A stretch of DNA of 64,000 nucleotides. Origin: Carnegiea gigantea. Taxonomy: Eukaryota > Streptophyta > Magnoliopsida > Caryophyllales > Cactaceae. Shown one piece after another: positions 22,777 to 35,893 of the stretch. Each line of letters opens with the position of its first letter. Position 1 is the first letter of the stretch. The notes below the pieces were generated by a model, which did no database searches, was not told the DNA's origin, and worked only from the letters and a program-made list of their open reading frames with translations. Both the position numbers and the translations under genes were made by a program. The stretch is from positions 124,001-188,000 of the forward strand of contig JAKOGI010000524.1 of NCBI GenBank assembly GCA_029747015.1, in the 5' to 3' direction.

Positions 22777-24039
22777 ATTGTATAGGCTTTGCAAATTGGG
22801 ATAACAAATAAAAACATAGTAATATGTTGATAACAAAGTAAAACACAGTGGTAAATGGGAAAAACTTTCAAAATACAATGGTTGGTTCATGGACCAAAAT
22901 TGAGGCTTGCGGGATTTTGGACCACTCGTGCCTTCAGCAGTGGGCAAGCCGCTCGTCGGCTTGCGAGTCAAGCTCACGAGCCCAAGCCAGACTCCTACAT
23001 TTTTTCCTTGCTTTTTTGGTTTTTTGAAAAAATTTTAGTTGGTTTTTCTTTTTTTGAATTTAAAAAAGAAGGTTGTGTGTTATAAAGTAGGTTTATATAT
23101 ATTATTTTATTTAGTGGATCAAAGTAGTGAGCCTTTTATTAGAGAGAGTAAAAATTATGAGTCAAAAAATTTAAGGGATGAATGATATTGCAAAGATAGT
23201 CCCTCGCCGGTGAGCCAACTGGCTCGCCATTGGGAGTGCTGAGAACTCAATCTTCATCTCGACCTTTCTTTTCTGCTCGCCATCAACAATATTTGCCGCA
23301 GTACAATCTTCGATTTTTGCTGACTTTGATTGTTGAACACTCTGATACTTTTTTCCGCACCCCCTTCCCCTTCCCCTCTCACTTTAGCAGCAGACCTCAA
23401 ATCATCAGAGAAATAGATACCAAAAAAGCGCAAGAACCCAAATGTGGATGTGATAAACAGAGATCAATGATCGATCATAAGTTCATAACTCAAAATTCTT
23501 CTAATGATCTTGATTCTCCATCAGCGCTTTCGACCTAATGCAATAACCGAAATCACCTAAACAGTTATCTAAACAGGGGAAAGCAAAGTGAACCACAAAT
23601 CTAAGGGAAACAGAGGATGGCAAGATGAGTCAAGGAGATGAGAATAAAACTCGAATTTGCACCCAACAATGTGAACTTTCAATGGCAAATCGCAATTCAA
23701 CTCAAATTAACATAACCCAACAATTAAAATATATTAATGAACTTCTCGAGCCAACAAAACAGATATGCGAATATAAGAAGGGGAAAAAACGAAAATAAAA
23801 CCTTGGCCTGAACCTCAAGTCTCGATTTATGGCCGCCATGTTCGATTTCTTCATTCAACCGATGAGGAAGGGAGGTGGTTGCTCTTTTACTGCCATTCAT
23901 TCACCCCTTGATGAGAGAGAAATGGACAAAACAGAAGAATCCATGATAGTAATGAAGAGGGGGGAGGCGAAGACGTGGAAATTGCCAGCAAAAATAGAGG
24001 AATTGAAATATTAAAAAGAGGAGGAGAAATAACGAAAAA

Positions 24040-26380
24040 GAAACGTGGCATTTCAGATTCCATGAAGCCATTATTTCTTTTGGTTCAAACATAGTTTCTG
24101 AATATTACTGTGTATATATCAATGAAACTACAAAAGGGGTTATGTTTTTTACTTAGGGATTATGTTTCTTACTTTATATGTTGATGACATACTACTGATT
24201 GGAAACAACATAAGGATGATCCAAACCACTAAGTAGTGCTTGTCCTTCGTTTTCGAGATGAAGGATATGGGTGAGGTCAGGTATGTCCTAGGCGCAGAGA
24301 AAACTCGAAACCGTTCTAAGAAGCTTCTTATTGTAAGCCAAGAGGCATACATTAACAAAATCTTAGAACGTTTTCGAATGCATTACTCTAAACCCGTGGA
24401 CACTCCATTTGAGAAGGGTTTAACCTTAAGTCTCGACTAGTATCCTATGACAGACAAAGAGAATGAGAGAATGAACAATGTTCCTTATGCTTGTGCAGTA
24501 GGAAGTCTAATGTATGCCATGTTGTGTGCACAGTCAAATATTTGCTTTGCGGTTGGTTTGGTAAGTCGTTACCACAGCAACCCAGGGCCTACACACTGGC
24601 AAACCGTCAAAAGGATTTTTCGTTACATGCGTCGTACGAGTGACCTGGCCCTTTACTAGCAAGGTGGAGATCTTAAATTGAGAGGATATACAGATGCTGA
24701 TTGGGGTGGTGATCTAGACGAATCTAGGTCTACCTCAAGATATGTGCTTACCCTAAGCGGGGGAGCAATATCTTGGAGCAGTAAGAAACAATACTGCATA
24801 GCACTTTCGACTATGGAAGCAGAGTATATAACTTGTTGTCTTGCCACTCAAGAGGCAATATGGTTAAGGAGTTTTCTACAAGATTTTAATCTTACTCTCG
24901 TGGTTAATGATCCTGTAGAAATGTTATGTGATAATACTGTTACTATCCAATTTATAAGAGATCCAAAGTTCCACAGGAAGACTAAGCATATTAAGAGGTG
25001 TTATCATTTTGTACGAAACACCATAAAGGAGAAAGAAGTTTCCATTAAGGCCCTGTTCTTTTCGTAGGTTATTTCAGACTTACCAACTTTAACCAACTTC
25101 AACCAACTTTAACCCATTTCAACGTACTTGAAAAAAAAATACCAACCTCAACCTACTTCAACCCACTTCAACCAACCTCAACCTACATCAACCCACTTCA
25201 ACCAATTTCAATCCCCTTCATAAATTTAATAATTTATAAAGTGTCATGTGAGATTTAATTATTTTTACAAAGTAGTATGATTTGAAAATGATGAAAATTT
25301 ATAAGTAACTTGGGGTGAGTAAAAAGGTGAAGTATGTTAAGATATATTGAAGTAGGTTGAGGTGGTTGAAGTACATTGAAGTGGGTTGAATTTTGTTGAT
25401 GTGATAAATTAAACTTGGTTAAACTAATGAAAGGAGGTTGAAATGGGTTGAGGTTAATATTTTGAATTGATTAGATGCGATTTCATTTTGTTGATTATCA
25501 TGATGCATCAGACAGTATTGATTAGATACAATTCTATTTTAATTTTTAAATTATCATCATCATATTTTGCTATCACACGCTTTTCAAATTATATCATATT
25601 TTTATTATTTTTCACAACCTATTTTTTTGTATTTTATAAAATTAGGAAAAAAACTAATGTTATATTTTCAACCAACTCCTACATTTAAAAATTAACAACA
25701 AATCTATATTGCTGACATATTTTGTAATACTTACGATCATACTATTTTCTTTTGTTACATCTGAATTTTTCAAATACGGGCCTGTTATTATCGTCGGTAA
25801 ATTGGGGTGGGTAACAGGGTGAGGTGGGTTAAAGTAGGGTGATGTCAGTTGAAGTAGTTGAATTTTTTTAATGTCATAAATTGAACTTTAGTTGATAGTG
25901 GAAGTGAGTTAAAATAGGTTCAAGTGAGTTTAGGTTAGTATTTTCAAATTTACCCATGAAAAAAAAGGCACGTATACAAAAAGTTTTCATCGATAAATTT
26001 TATAACCCAAATCGTTAAAAATAATTGACAAGTTGTACCGGCCTCCAACTTCCAGAAAAATAGTTACAAAATTGTGAAATTACCATTCAGCGAAAAAATG
26101 TACTAAAAATTACAATAACTTCATAAATTATCACACATAATTACATTCTCATTATTTTAACCCACTTCAACCCACCACAAAAAAATATACCAACTTCAAC
26201 CCACTTCAACCCACCTCGAAAAAAATACCAACTTTAATCCACCTCAACTCACCTCAACCAACCTCAACCCACTTCAACCTTTTACTCACCCTCATTTTCC
26301 CACAAAAAGAACAGGCCCTAAGTATGTATCTACAAGTAGGATGATAGCAGAAACCTTTAACTAAGCCTATTCTTAGAGAC
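24040..26380 (+). pseudogene. Ty1/copia RT and RNase H remnant, split by a DNA transposon
   Basis: The frame starts within RT (near 24050) and continues through the catalytic box LYVDD (24174-24188), the region GEVRYVLG, the RT C-terminus with YACAVGSLMYAM (about 24488-24523), then RNase H with YTDADWGGD (about 24690-24716), ALSTMEAEY (about 24801-24827) and the closing KHIKRCYHFVRN. Stops occur at about 24235, 24437 and 24657, and there is a frame break near 24150 where a short stretch is duplicated. The coding sequence is interrupted at 25049 and resumes at 26319 (after one TAA repeat) with the residues expected next in copia RNase H. The upstream half (5' LTR, gag, integrase) is missing from this window. 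Confidence 0.9.
25049..26318. mobile_element. PIF/Harbinger-like non-autonomous element inside copia RNase H
   Basis: Ends GGCCCTGTTCTTTTCGT and (inverse) GGGCCTGTTCTTTTTGT are terminal inverted repeats flanked by TAA at 25046-25048 and 26319-26321, the 3-bp duplication of PIF/Harbinger elements. Removing the element plus one TAA restores the copia reading frame, which fixes the borders exactly. The 1270-bp interior lacks a transposase; it is made of AACCAACTTCAACCCACTTC-type arrays near both ends (about 25080-25215 and 26155-26285) and their complement GGTTGAAGTGGGTTGA twice inside (about 25310-25460 and 25795-25930), so each half could fold on itself. Confidence 0.85.
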
Positions 26381-27407
26381 GCTTTTAAAGCTCATATGAT
26401 GAGTTTAGGTCTTTGTAGGACTTAGTTTTTGGATGTATCTAAGTGTATGATGGACATTACTTGCATTAATTGTTTATGAAATAAAGAATGATGTTCCTTT
26501 TTCAAATGTTCATAAATATACAAGTACATTATAAGGCATATTGTTATGTCACCAGACTTCTGATTGGTCTAGTCACATAGGCAATCGCCCTAACGCTTGA
26601 GTAGCGGGTAGGATGAGACTAGATCATATTGGCACTAGGTGTGCAATATTGATTATTCATACTATTACGAATGGAAAATATAGTTGCTGTAGTAAGTCTA
26701 AGATGAGACTCGAGGGAGTTGGATATAAAATAAGTTTTCATATTGAAGCCCTATAACCGAATCTTGAGTATTGAGATTAACATTGGGTGTGTTAGTCTAG
26801 CAGCTCAGGTTGGGTTTTTAGGTAAAAGCCAAGCCTGTGATTCGTATGGTATAGAAGAGTGACATGCCCAGTTTAGGAGGAGGTATGCCATGGCACACTA
26901 TCATATTGTGTATGCTGAAAGTCGACCTATCTGATGAGTGATAAGCGAGTTCCCTTTCTTTATCCCCGTGTGACCCTCATTGGCAATACTCCTCAACTTA
27001 GAGTTATAATATGAAGTCAAAGCTTGATGTTGCTGCCTCCATGTGTTATCCAAGGGTTAAGATATATACGGTCCAGCGAAGCACATTAGGAAAGCAGTTA
27101 TGTTGTGATGAATTATTGTGATTGTCTCAGGAAGAGTCATTTCCTCATCACCATCTCAAGTTCGGGCGATTGTGTTTAGTATATAATCAATCGATATATC
27201 AAGCACAAAGGGACATTGTATGCCATTGGTGATGTATTTGAATGATTCGGGATATTGATGTTTCATGAAGGTGTTATGTCAGTTAGATGGTGACTTATAG
27301 CACTAATGGTTTTGTTTTTGGTCACATGCTCAATTCCCATATGATGTGTGAGGGATGTCATTGGCAGAGAGGTATGAGCTTCATGGTACTTGTGACCGAG
27401 GGGGAGC
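26381..27407 (+). other. copia 3' untranslated interior
   Basis: About 1 kb without coding pattern between the end of RNase H and the 3' LTR. It ends in a polypurine tract GAGGGGGAGC (27398-27407) immediately before the LTR, as required for plus-strand priming. Confidence 0.65.
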
Positions 27408-27771
27408 TGTTGGCCGGTAACGGTCACAAGTTTAATGGCCATAATCATGGATTGATTTGGCTGTTATAATAGAGGTTTAATTATGTATTAATCAACCTTT
27501 ATGACACATTGATTTGCAAGATTATATTCTGTGGCTATGTGCCACTATACAAGGGTGGGTGATTCATGGTTTGAATTATCCTAAGTAGTAAAACATCCCT
27601 AGTAATCTAATACTCCCTGTTCTCTCACATAAGCCTAACCGTCCGATCAAGGCTCGGGTTTTGAGTGTGAAGCATAGATGGTGACTCTAGTAGCACCAGT
27701 TCGTGGGCATACGTTTTGCAGGCGACAAGGTCCGGGCAATTCCACATCCAGGTATTCTTCAAACTCCAACA
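27408..27771 (+). repeat. 3' LTR of the broken copia element
   Basis: Begins TGTTGGCCGG right after the polypurine tract and ends CTCCAACA, giving the TGTTGG/CCAACA ends typical of copia LTRs and a 364-bp length. No matching 5' LTR is in the window, consistent with loss of the left half of the element. Confidence 0.8.
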
Positions 27772-27832
27772 GCTTTTAACTTGGCTCTTGGACTTCACTG
27801 TCGACTCCTCAAACTTCTTTCTCTAAAATATT

Positions 27833-28590
27833 TAGGGGTATTCAAAAAGATCCAAAACCATATACCCAAACCGAAAACCCGATATCCGATTCAAAAATTC
27901 GGGTATCCGAACCAAAATATTAGAAATATTCGGTTCGGGTACCCGAATCGATACTTTTTTCGGATATTTGGTTCGAGTACGGGTCGGTCAATTTACAAAT
28001 TCAGGTACCCGAAAACCCAATTTTTTAAAAAAAATTTAATTTTTTTTTTAATAACACTAAAACTTTGATGTGTTGCATTGCTTGGTCGGGATGTTTAGCA
28101 TATTAGTAATTTAGTATTTTTGATTTGGATTGCTTGAGTTCTAACCATGTGGACCGTGAGCATGGTATGACGCTAAAGTACGATATTAATGAACTTTAAT
28201 TTCGAAGTATGAAGTAATTGAAATTTGATTGTTATATGATGATGTTGTATGGTATTTTGATTTTGTGGCACAAACAAGAATGGTTAATTACTAATTAGGT
28301 ATGCATATGATTTAGGGCATAAATAAGGAGTTGACCTTTTAAGGAAATTACAACAATTATCAAAAAAGGGGGACAAAAAAGTTTGGATTAACATGTAACA
28401 AAATTGCTTGCCAAAAAAAAAAGTTCACAAAAATTAGATTATTGGGTAACCAAAAACCCGAACCGAAATTATATTTGGGTACCCGATAGTTTTCGGTTCG
28501 GATACGGTTCGCCATCCGTCCGACCCGAAATTTTGGGTACCCGAACCGAAATGTCTTTTGGTTCGGGTACCCGAACGATGAACACCCCTA
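27833..28590. mobile_element. hAT-like non-autonomous element with perfect 8-bp target duplication
   Basis: Ends TAGGGGTATTCA and TGAACACCCCTA are inverted, and AAAATATT flanks both sides (27825-27832 and 28591-28598), a clean 8-bp hAT duplication. Both subterminal regions are packed with the palindrome-like TTCGGGTACCCGAA and CGGTTCGG motifs (27890-28015 and 28455-28580), likely transposase-binding repeats. The interior is AT-rich with no transposase frame. Confidence 0.88.
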
Positions 28591-28598
28591 AAAATATT

Positions 28599-30059
28599 GC
28601 TTCTTGCTCATATCTCTAAGTCATTGACCGTAACATTTCCTCAAATTAAGGCTGAAAGGCCTAAAAAAAACAAATAAGAGATTTATTGGTAATTAAAGGG
28701 CCAAATACGAACAAATATATCACCGAATCAAGGAAATGTGCGAGGACGAGTGGTAAAATCAAGGGAATGAAATAGCAAAATTAAAGATTTATCACGTACT
28801 CGAGGTGAAATGAAGAACCCTCCTCAACATAAATGGGTGAGAGGGATGTGTTTAGATGGATGGTATTGTATCCATGCTCCTATCTGCTTTCATGGTGTTT
28901 AACTATATATGCTGAAACAATTAAGTTCTGATGTCAATTTTCATGGCGCAAGCACCCTTTTTACAAAGCATCGATTGTCAATTCAATGATTTAAAGAAAA
29001 AGAAAGAAGAGAGAAAGAAAGAAGTTCCACCTTTCATGCCGGTCTTGTTGGAGTTCATTCCTGCGGCATCAAACAGGTACTCTGACATTCTACGACTTCA
29101 CTGTGTTTGGTGGTTTGTCTACGAAGGGATGCAAGAGAGCAACCCTTCCTAGAAGGGGGGTTGTCTCTTGGTACGGACACTTCTTAATTCTCAGTGTATA
29201 GTGCATAGCTATGTTTTATAAATGAAGGAAATGATTATCATCCTTTTTAAAAAAAAAAAAAAAAAACAAAGGGGAAAAAACAGAAGGTCATAAGTTCTCA
29301 AGTTTGCTCTCAAGAGAAAGCACAAACTCAAACATAGGATGCTCCTCATTTTCGAGTGTATTACCGCCAATTTTCAGACTTGATCGCAATGTGCTTTGTG
29401 TTTTCATGATCTGGAGATACACAGAAATTTAGCAGCAAGAACAGCAGTGACAAAGAACACCAATGAACGCCAATTTCATAACTATTGTTCACTAAACTTG
29501 AACAAATATTTTAATTTTGAGCTAAACATATTTTAATGAAGTGTTGATATCTTCACAAATCTAAACCCATGTGGGCCTTACAATACTAACATGGGCGTGG
29601 TTTTGAGAAAGCATTGCTTGGACAGCCTTGAACGGTTTTTTTAAAGAAAACACTCAATACATTTGTAAGGGGGAGGGGACTGTCGCCCCTTCTTAACCTG
29701 TAAAGGCCGATTGAGGCCCCTAGTAACTGCATTGTTTTGATTGTTTTCCTTTTCTAGATTTTTTTATGATATTTTGATTTGCACCTTGTATACTTTATAA
29801 TACATAATCTAGCTTTCTATAACGACCAGCAGATTGTGTTTTCACCCACTTAGATGCATGAGTATTGTATTTAGGGGCCAGAAACAAATGAACTTCAAGT
29901 ATATAGTGAAGATATGTCATATCTCTTCCGTTTCAAACACAGTTACCAACAACCATGTCTGCTCACATGACATGATCCATGTTCCCATTGTGCATCAACT
30001 GCATGTTGTGAACCTTACTTTGATTGCATTAGAAAGAGTTTGAGCTTCATGCCGACCAT
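28599..30059. other. Spacer with edge of the cullin duplication
   Basis: No gene recognised. AACATATTTTAATGAAGTG at about 29526 and the ~50 bases after it recur at about 55360, so the duplicated cullin unit starts near 29515. An A-run lies at 29250-29266. Confidence 0.5.
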
Positions 30060-31812
30060 GTCATTGATTACGCTCACCAATTATTCTCTGATTCAAATCA
30101 TGTCCGTCTTTTTGCGACGCAAAAGATGAGCCTATATACCCTTCACTGTCACCAAACTCTCCACCTGCATAAACAAAAAGGAATTCAAATCCATCAAATG
30201 TGCTACAGTTTTGCAGTAGAGCAACTTTAGATTGTAAGGAGAAGTCGAATCTTCCAAGCTTGACCTTCAGCTTATTCTTTTCACTTGATGGAATCAATCT
30301 TGAGGGATTCCACCAGTTCAACACGCGGATCACTAGCATCCTTCAACCATGCTCTGTCAATTTGGACACGTCCACTTCCTACATCAATCTGTTTTTCAAA
30401 AAACACAGCAATCAGCAGCTCCGGTCTATATCTATTACTATAGGCATAAGACAAATGAGTAAGCTATGCAAGGTTGTGGATGCAAATAGTACCTTGTCCT
30501 CCAACAAAGCACTACATCTAGATGTCTCCTCAAGCAACTGCTTTTGATAAACCAAAAACTCGTTTTGCACTCTCTGCATCAAAAGATCGTAGTTAGGAAA
30601 TGACCAAAACTACAGGGAAAAACATCAGACAACCCACGATTGAATAATAATGAAAAATTAGCAACAAGTAGGGGAAATGTGAATAATCCAGGAATGAATT
30701 GAGATCAATACCAGCACAAACCTCCAAAAGCTTTTGCTCGCTGCTTGGGCTCTTTCTCTTCTTTCAAAAACTTCTTGACCTGTAAAGACAAAAGAGAGAT
30801 GAAATATAGCAGGGGTGCACTGCAGTTTTACAATTTAGCACATTAATATAGTAGGGAGCAATTGAATTTCCGAAACTTTACCTTCAAATTGTAGTCTTGA
30901 TGTGAATACTCTGACTCTGAGGCCTTCCTAGAATAGCAAGCCGCAGGAGCATCCAGCATATATGTTTCAAAGTCCTTTTCATATAAGTCCATTTTGCCCA
31001 TACCAATTTCAACATATATCTCCAAGCACATTCTTCAACAACGCTCTCTCAATTTGACCACCCTCCCTTTCTACTTCAATCTGGTATGAAAAATAGGGAG
31101 TAGTCAGCATCTAGCAGGTAAATAACCGGAAAAATGCTTTAGGCAATCAAGAACTTACCGAAGCTACAATAGCATCCTTTGCTTTCCCAGATAGATCCTG
31201 ATAAACCTGATAAGCACGAAAAAGCAACCAATTATTCAAAATGACTGAGGTCTCGAGAAGATCAAAAGTGAAGCAAGCAAAATAACAAAAAATCTAGCGA
31301 GGACTTTACCATATCATGGAAGCAAGCAAGTGCTGTGCCATTCAATGAAGAAAGTGATCTCGGCCAAGCACAGTAGTGGTCAAGAAAATTGAACAAACGA
31401 GATAACTATCTGCCAAACACTTTGTACTTTGACCAACCAGTCGCAAGATCCCTCAAAAGAGATTCGTCATCATTCTCTCTTAATGATGGCAAGAGAGAAA
31501 AAGAACATTAGTAATGCCAGAAACCAAGAGCCAAACAACGAAATTTTTCAGTGACATAAATTAAAATTACAGAAAAGCTCTCTCGAGATGACTATGCTGC
31601 CACTTCCCAACATCCTAGCAGCAACACATACCAACGTAATCTCCTTTCCATAATCATGTCATTATGCTACCACCATCATCATCAACTTGAAGATGTTCAA
31701 GGAAATCAAGTCCACACAAAATACAATCAGGCAAGTACATGCTCACCGTTGAGTTAATGTAATCTTCCAATAGCTGTTTGTAACCGTCATAGAGCAGTGG
31801 GAGACATTTTTT
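30060..31812 (-). pseudogene. CUL1-like cullin N-terminal fragment, decayed copy
   Basis: Minus-strand exons match those of the copy at 55763-57655 one by one: cullin-repeat text such as [17 protein letters not shown] (31800-31750), the FGR-W-SRLF region, [28 protein letters not shown] (about 31010-30950) and the final duplicated exon. It is disabled: the exon at about 31500-31315 has lost its acceptor AG and has a Trp-to-stop change, the next large exon carries a one-base insertion, a later exon lacks about 22 bp, and the last lacks about 75 bp. The first partial exon is cut at about 31812, where unrelated sequence begins. Confidence 0.85.
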
Positions 31813-32339
31813 GAAAAATTTACAATTTGGTACCTCCATTTTAACGTATTCATACGTTAGACCTGGTTTTGAAAATCTTTATACTTTGGTGTCTCCAGTT
31901 TTAGAACAAGTGACTTTTTGGTCTTTTTATTTATAATTTAATCCTTGAACTTTTAGAAATGACAGAAAAGCCCCTGGAAAGGGTTGGCTACTCAAATAAG
32001 CTATTTTTAGGATTTTTTTTTCAAAATATGGTTGATTTAACTTCTTATAATAACTTTACTAGTACTAGTTGTCACAATCTACTACTTATATTTTATATAT
32101 TATACTTTCTGTGGTTATAGGCCGACCATGCTTAGCAAAAATAATTAAAACTTAATTATGGAGTTTTGACCATTACCTGAACTTAGTCGGCGTTGGACCC
32201 TGGCGCTCCTCTAACTTCCAGTTTACAGAGATTGCTAATCTCAATCTCACCTTCCTTAGATCAAGCACAGCACAGATCTGTTTCGTTTTCTACCTCAGAC
32301 CATAGTCACTAATCAAGTCTTATATTTTGAAAGATAGTG
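31813..32339. other. Unassigned insert between cullin relic and viral relic
   Basis: Joins the truncated cullin exon directly. No coding pattern, no clear inverted or direct terminal repeats. Origin unknown. Confidence 0.4.
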
Positions 32340-32412
32340 AGACTTTAATCAAAAAATTATAATATTAAGACATAACGTTCGATTGGATAACGTTCCCTAT
32401 TGGGAAACTTCT

Positions 32413-32418
32413 TTTATT
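32413..32418 (-). terminator. Viral-type polyadenylation signal
   Basis: AATAAA on the minus strand, about 160 bases downstream of the viral TATA box, the short promoter-to-poly(A) distance characteristic of terminally redundant pararetroviral pregenomic RNA. Confidence 0.6.
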
Positions 32419-32577
32419 AAAAGCTTGAAAGTGGTTATATTACAATAGAATGCTTTGAAGAGGGACTTAAGCTAAGATCATTAGAGATGCTTGCTCATAG
32501 AGAAATGGAGAATCTCAACTTCTCTTTTGCTCAAGAATGCTCAAATGAATGTGTCCCTTCTCTGAATTCGACCTCTG

Positions 32578-32585
32578 TATTTATA
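32578..32585 (-). promoter_or_regulatory. 35S-like pregenomic RNA promoter TATA box
   Basis: TATAAATA on the minus strand, after the last viral reading frame and upstream of the AATAAA at 32418. Position and spacing match Caulimoviridae promoters. Activity in the host is unknown. Confidence 0.6.
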
Positions 32586-32779
32586 GAGGAGATGGGGGTA
32601 TATAGGATGCCCTAATGGCTACAGTACATAAAGATTTTTCATATGGCTACAGTTTTTACTAACTCTACAGTGCACACTTTATTTTACAGATCAGACATTT
32701 GTCAAAATAGTACAGTAATGGGACAGCTACTTTTCAGAACTTTTAAAGATGAAAAGACTAGTCATCATTATTGAGATTC

Positions 32780-33851
32780 TGTATGCCTTCAACTCTAATT
32801 ATATCGTCCAGACCATCATTATCTGGATAATCATCAAAATCTTCATCAATTTGCTTAAGAAGCTATAGGTCCCATTCTTCAAATAATTCAATGAGATATT
32901 TCTTCCCCTTTTCTGATAATAATTTTTCAGTTCTAACATCAAAGAGATGATCAAATATATCTTCTGACACTGCTCCTTCCACCTTTATGTATTCTTTAAA
33001 TTCATTATCATAGGCGAAAGTAGTATTTTCACAATGCATTAACGTTTTCTCTCGTTCGATTAATGCCCAACATTGATGATAAATGTTGAAAAATCTAACA
33101 GCCCTTGATAAAGCGGAGTCAGTGACTAGATGTATCGGATTAACATGAATCCAACTTTGTCATTGATCATTGAGATCGTCGCAATCAACGATTTGGACAA
33201 GATAATAGGCTGGTTTAGCTTTTCTATTTTCATATTCAATTAGAGCACTATAAACATCTAAAGTTAGGCATCTGCAAACTGGAGTTTTTGTTGGACCTTC
33301 AGAAAATGTGAGAACCTAATGGATCTTTTTGAACATGTACTGTTGGAATTTAGTTAATGTTGAGAAAAATGAGAATTTTAGATCTGGGATTTCTGTGAAT
33401 TAAAGTATCATACCATATTTTCAGGCTTTAAAGACAGGATCATTTGGAGATAATGAATTTGATGGGAAATAAATACCACCAACTCCAAATTTGTCGGGAA
33501 AAAAGATCGTTGTACACCAAGACTCTCAAATATCATAGTAATAATAATGATAAAAGTCGATGCAGGCTGCATATCACTCATTGAACCATTTCTCTCCAAC
33601 ATGAGAACTTATTTTTTTCCTTGGATTTCATAAGGACGTTGTAGGTAATTAACTTGTAACTCTAGAAGGGAAAATCTTTGAGCTATTACGTAGGCTGTAG
33701 ATAGTAGACCAAAGCGTGATCTACTTTTTATATGAAATTTTAGGTTATCAATAAGGACTTTACTAGAAGGTGTAACCCGTTCTAATAAGACTGGCATTTC
33801 ATTAAGGATTTCCTTCTTTTCTAGCAGGAGATCGGCTTTAATGATCGGCAT
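32780..33851 (-). pseudogene. Viral region downstream of RNase H, function unassigned
   Basis: Three discontinuous frames (33851-33609, 33602-33408, about 33290-32790) follow RNase H. The last is strongly acidic near its end and terminates before the promoter. By position it could be the end of the polyprotein plus a separate downstream protein such as a translational transactivator-like product, but I see no diagnostic motif. Internal stops are present. Confidence 0.5.
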
Positions 33852-33897
33852 TAGTGAGTTCTCGAATTAGACTGTCTGTCAGAGAGTTCTTTGATCC

Positions 33898-35893
33898 CTA
33901 TATATGTTCAATAGAGAAGAAAAACTGACTAAGCGATAATTGCCAACGCAGGAGTCGCCATTGCGCTTGCATATTTGATAAATTCTCTTTCACAAAACCA
34001 AGTATTCCTTTGCAATCAGTTCGAATGACAAAAGATTTAGGGGCCAAAAAAATTAAGAATTTTTCAATTCCCCTGATGGCTGCGAGGATTTCTTTTTCCA
34101 TCGTGGGATAGTTGTATTCTGCATTATTAAAGCTTCCACTGCAGTATTTGTAAAGTTTTTCTCCTTCTTTGATTTTGAGTACCGCACTCTAGTGTTCATT
34201 GCTGACATCTGTCTCAAGAATTAAATCTTCTTCATTAGGTAGATTAAGAACGGGAAGATTTTTATGCATATTTTGAAGTTCTGGACAATCTTTGAATCAT
34301 TAGTGGTCCATGTTCATCTAACATCTTTCTTGAGTTTTTGCTGCAATGATTTTCTCAGTTTAGCCAAATATTTAATGAAATCCGAAGCATAGGTAAGGCA
34401 TCCAAAAAACCTTTCTAGTTGCTTCCTATTTTCAATTTTTTCAGAAAAATTTTCTATTTTTCCCAAAATATATTTTTATCGAATAATCTGTCCAACTTTT
34501 ATCTCTAGACCTAAAAACTCAATTTTTGGTTCAGCATAAATGCACTGGTTTTTTTCAAGTATAATACCATGGTCAATGTATCTTTGGGTGGCAGGCAAGA
34601 CACGTCTTTGTGCTGTTCTATAGTTTTGGAAAAGATAAGGATATCATCAATGTAAACTAAACAACAATGATTAATGTCTTTGAAGATATTATCCATTCTT
34701 TTCTAAAATATTTGAGGTGTATTTTTAAGATCAAATGGCATTACTACCCATTCATAATGTCCTTGTGGGATACTAAATGCAGTTAAAGGAATACTTTTCT
34801 CATCTATTTTTATTTACCAATAACTACTTTTGCAATCCATTTTCGAGAACCAAGAGACTCCTTGAATTCTGTTGAAAAGGACTGTTTTGTTAGGAATATA
34901 GTAATCATCAAAAATAGTATTGTCATTAAGCTTTTTATAATTGATTACCATTCTACCTTTTTCTCTTTTTTCTTCAGCATGATTTCTCACCATGAAAGCG
35001 GGACTGGTGTGAGGGCTCTTACTATTTCTAATCAATCCTTTATCTAGAAGTTCTTTGATTTGTTTGTTAAACTCTTGAATGTCCTGATGGATATATACCA
35101 TTTGTTTGACTCGGATGATAGTATTGGGATTTAATAAAGTGATTTTAGCAAATATTTTGTCTTTATCCTAAAATTTCAGGGGATTGTCAGAGTAGAGTTC
35201 TTTGTATAATTTTTCTTGTTGTTCAACAATCTACTCTTTAACAGATAACTCGAGTAATGAGATTGTTAGTGCTACTTCACATTGTGCCGGCATTACATTC
35301 TCACCATGCTAGCTGCGTGTAAATTCAATTTTCTGATGAGTGTAAATCTTACTTAATTTTTCAATAGGAATTGAGTGACCATTAATCGTAAATATCATTT
35401 GGTTTATGGTCTGAATGCATAGAGAATATAACCTTTGAAAATTATTTCTAATAATCATATCATGAGAGCGTTGATCAGTAGCCTATAGAACTAGTATAAT
35501 ACATTGAACTCGTCCTAATTCTATGGATAACCCTTGTATGGCTTCATTATGGCGCATAACACTATTATCCGCTATCCTTACTTGTAAAGGGTTTTTAATT
35601 CTTTTCCATATAAACTCAGGAAATGATACTCTTTTTTCAAAACATACAGAACAACTACTATCTATGTAAGCACATAGTTTATATTTATTATATCCCTCCA
35701 AACACTCCTTTATTGGGATATAGATACTATCAGGATTTATATTATTAACCTTATAGCATATTTCTATAGTCATATTTTTGACTAATTCATTTTCATAAAT
35801 TGGTTCGCTAACAGTTCTTATTTTGTACCAAATGACCTTCCTATCTAGACTTGTTAATCGATCTAGACTGGGTCTTGCAGTTTCAAAACTCAT
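33898..35893 (-). pseudogene. Viral protease, reverse transcriptase and RNase H, broken
   Basis: The protease part (35893-35483) has the substrate-flap context AYIDSS at about 35665-35650, where the expected Asp-Ser/Thr-Gly triad has lost its Gly. RT follows in pieces (35101-34814 with the conserved VRNHAEEKR and INYKKLNDNT stretches, and 34696-34511 with the catalytic YIDD at 34654-34643). RNase H lies at about 34200-33898. Stops and frame breaks separate all pieces. Motifs are those of Caulimoviridae rather than LTR elements. Confidence 0.87.

Noticed and set aside
23230..24014. Possible 5' exon or UTR of a host gene
   Set aside because: Frames are short and composition is ambiguous; no family match and no splice partner seen.
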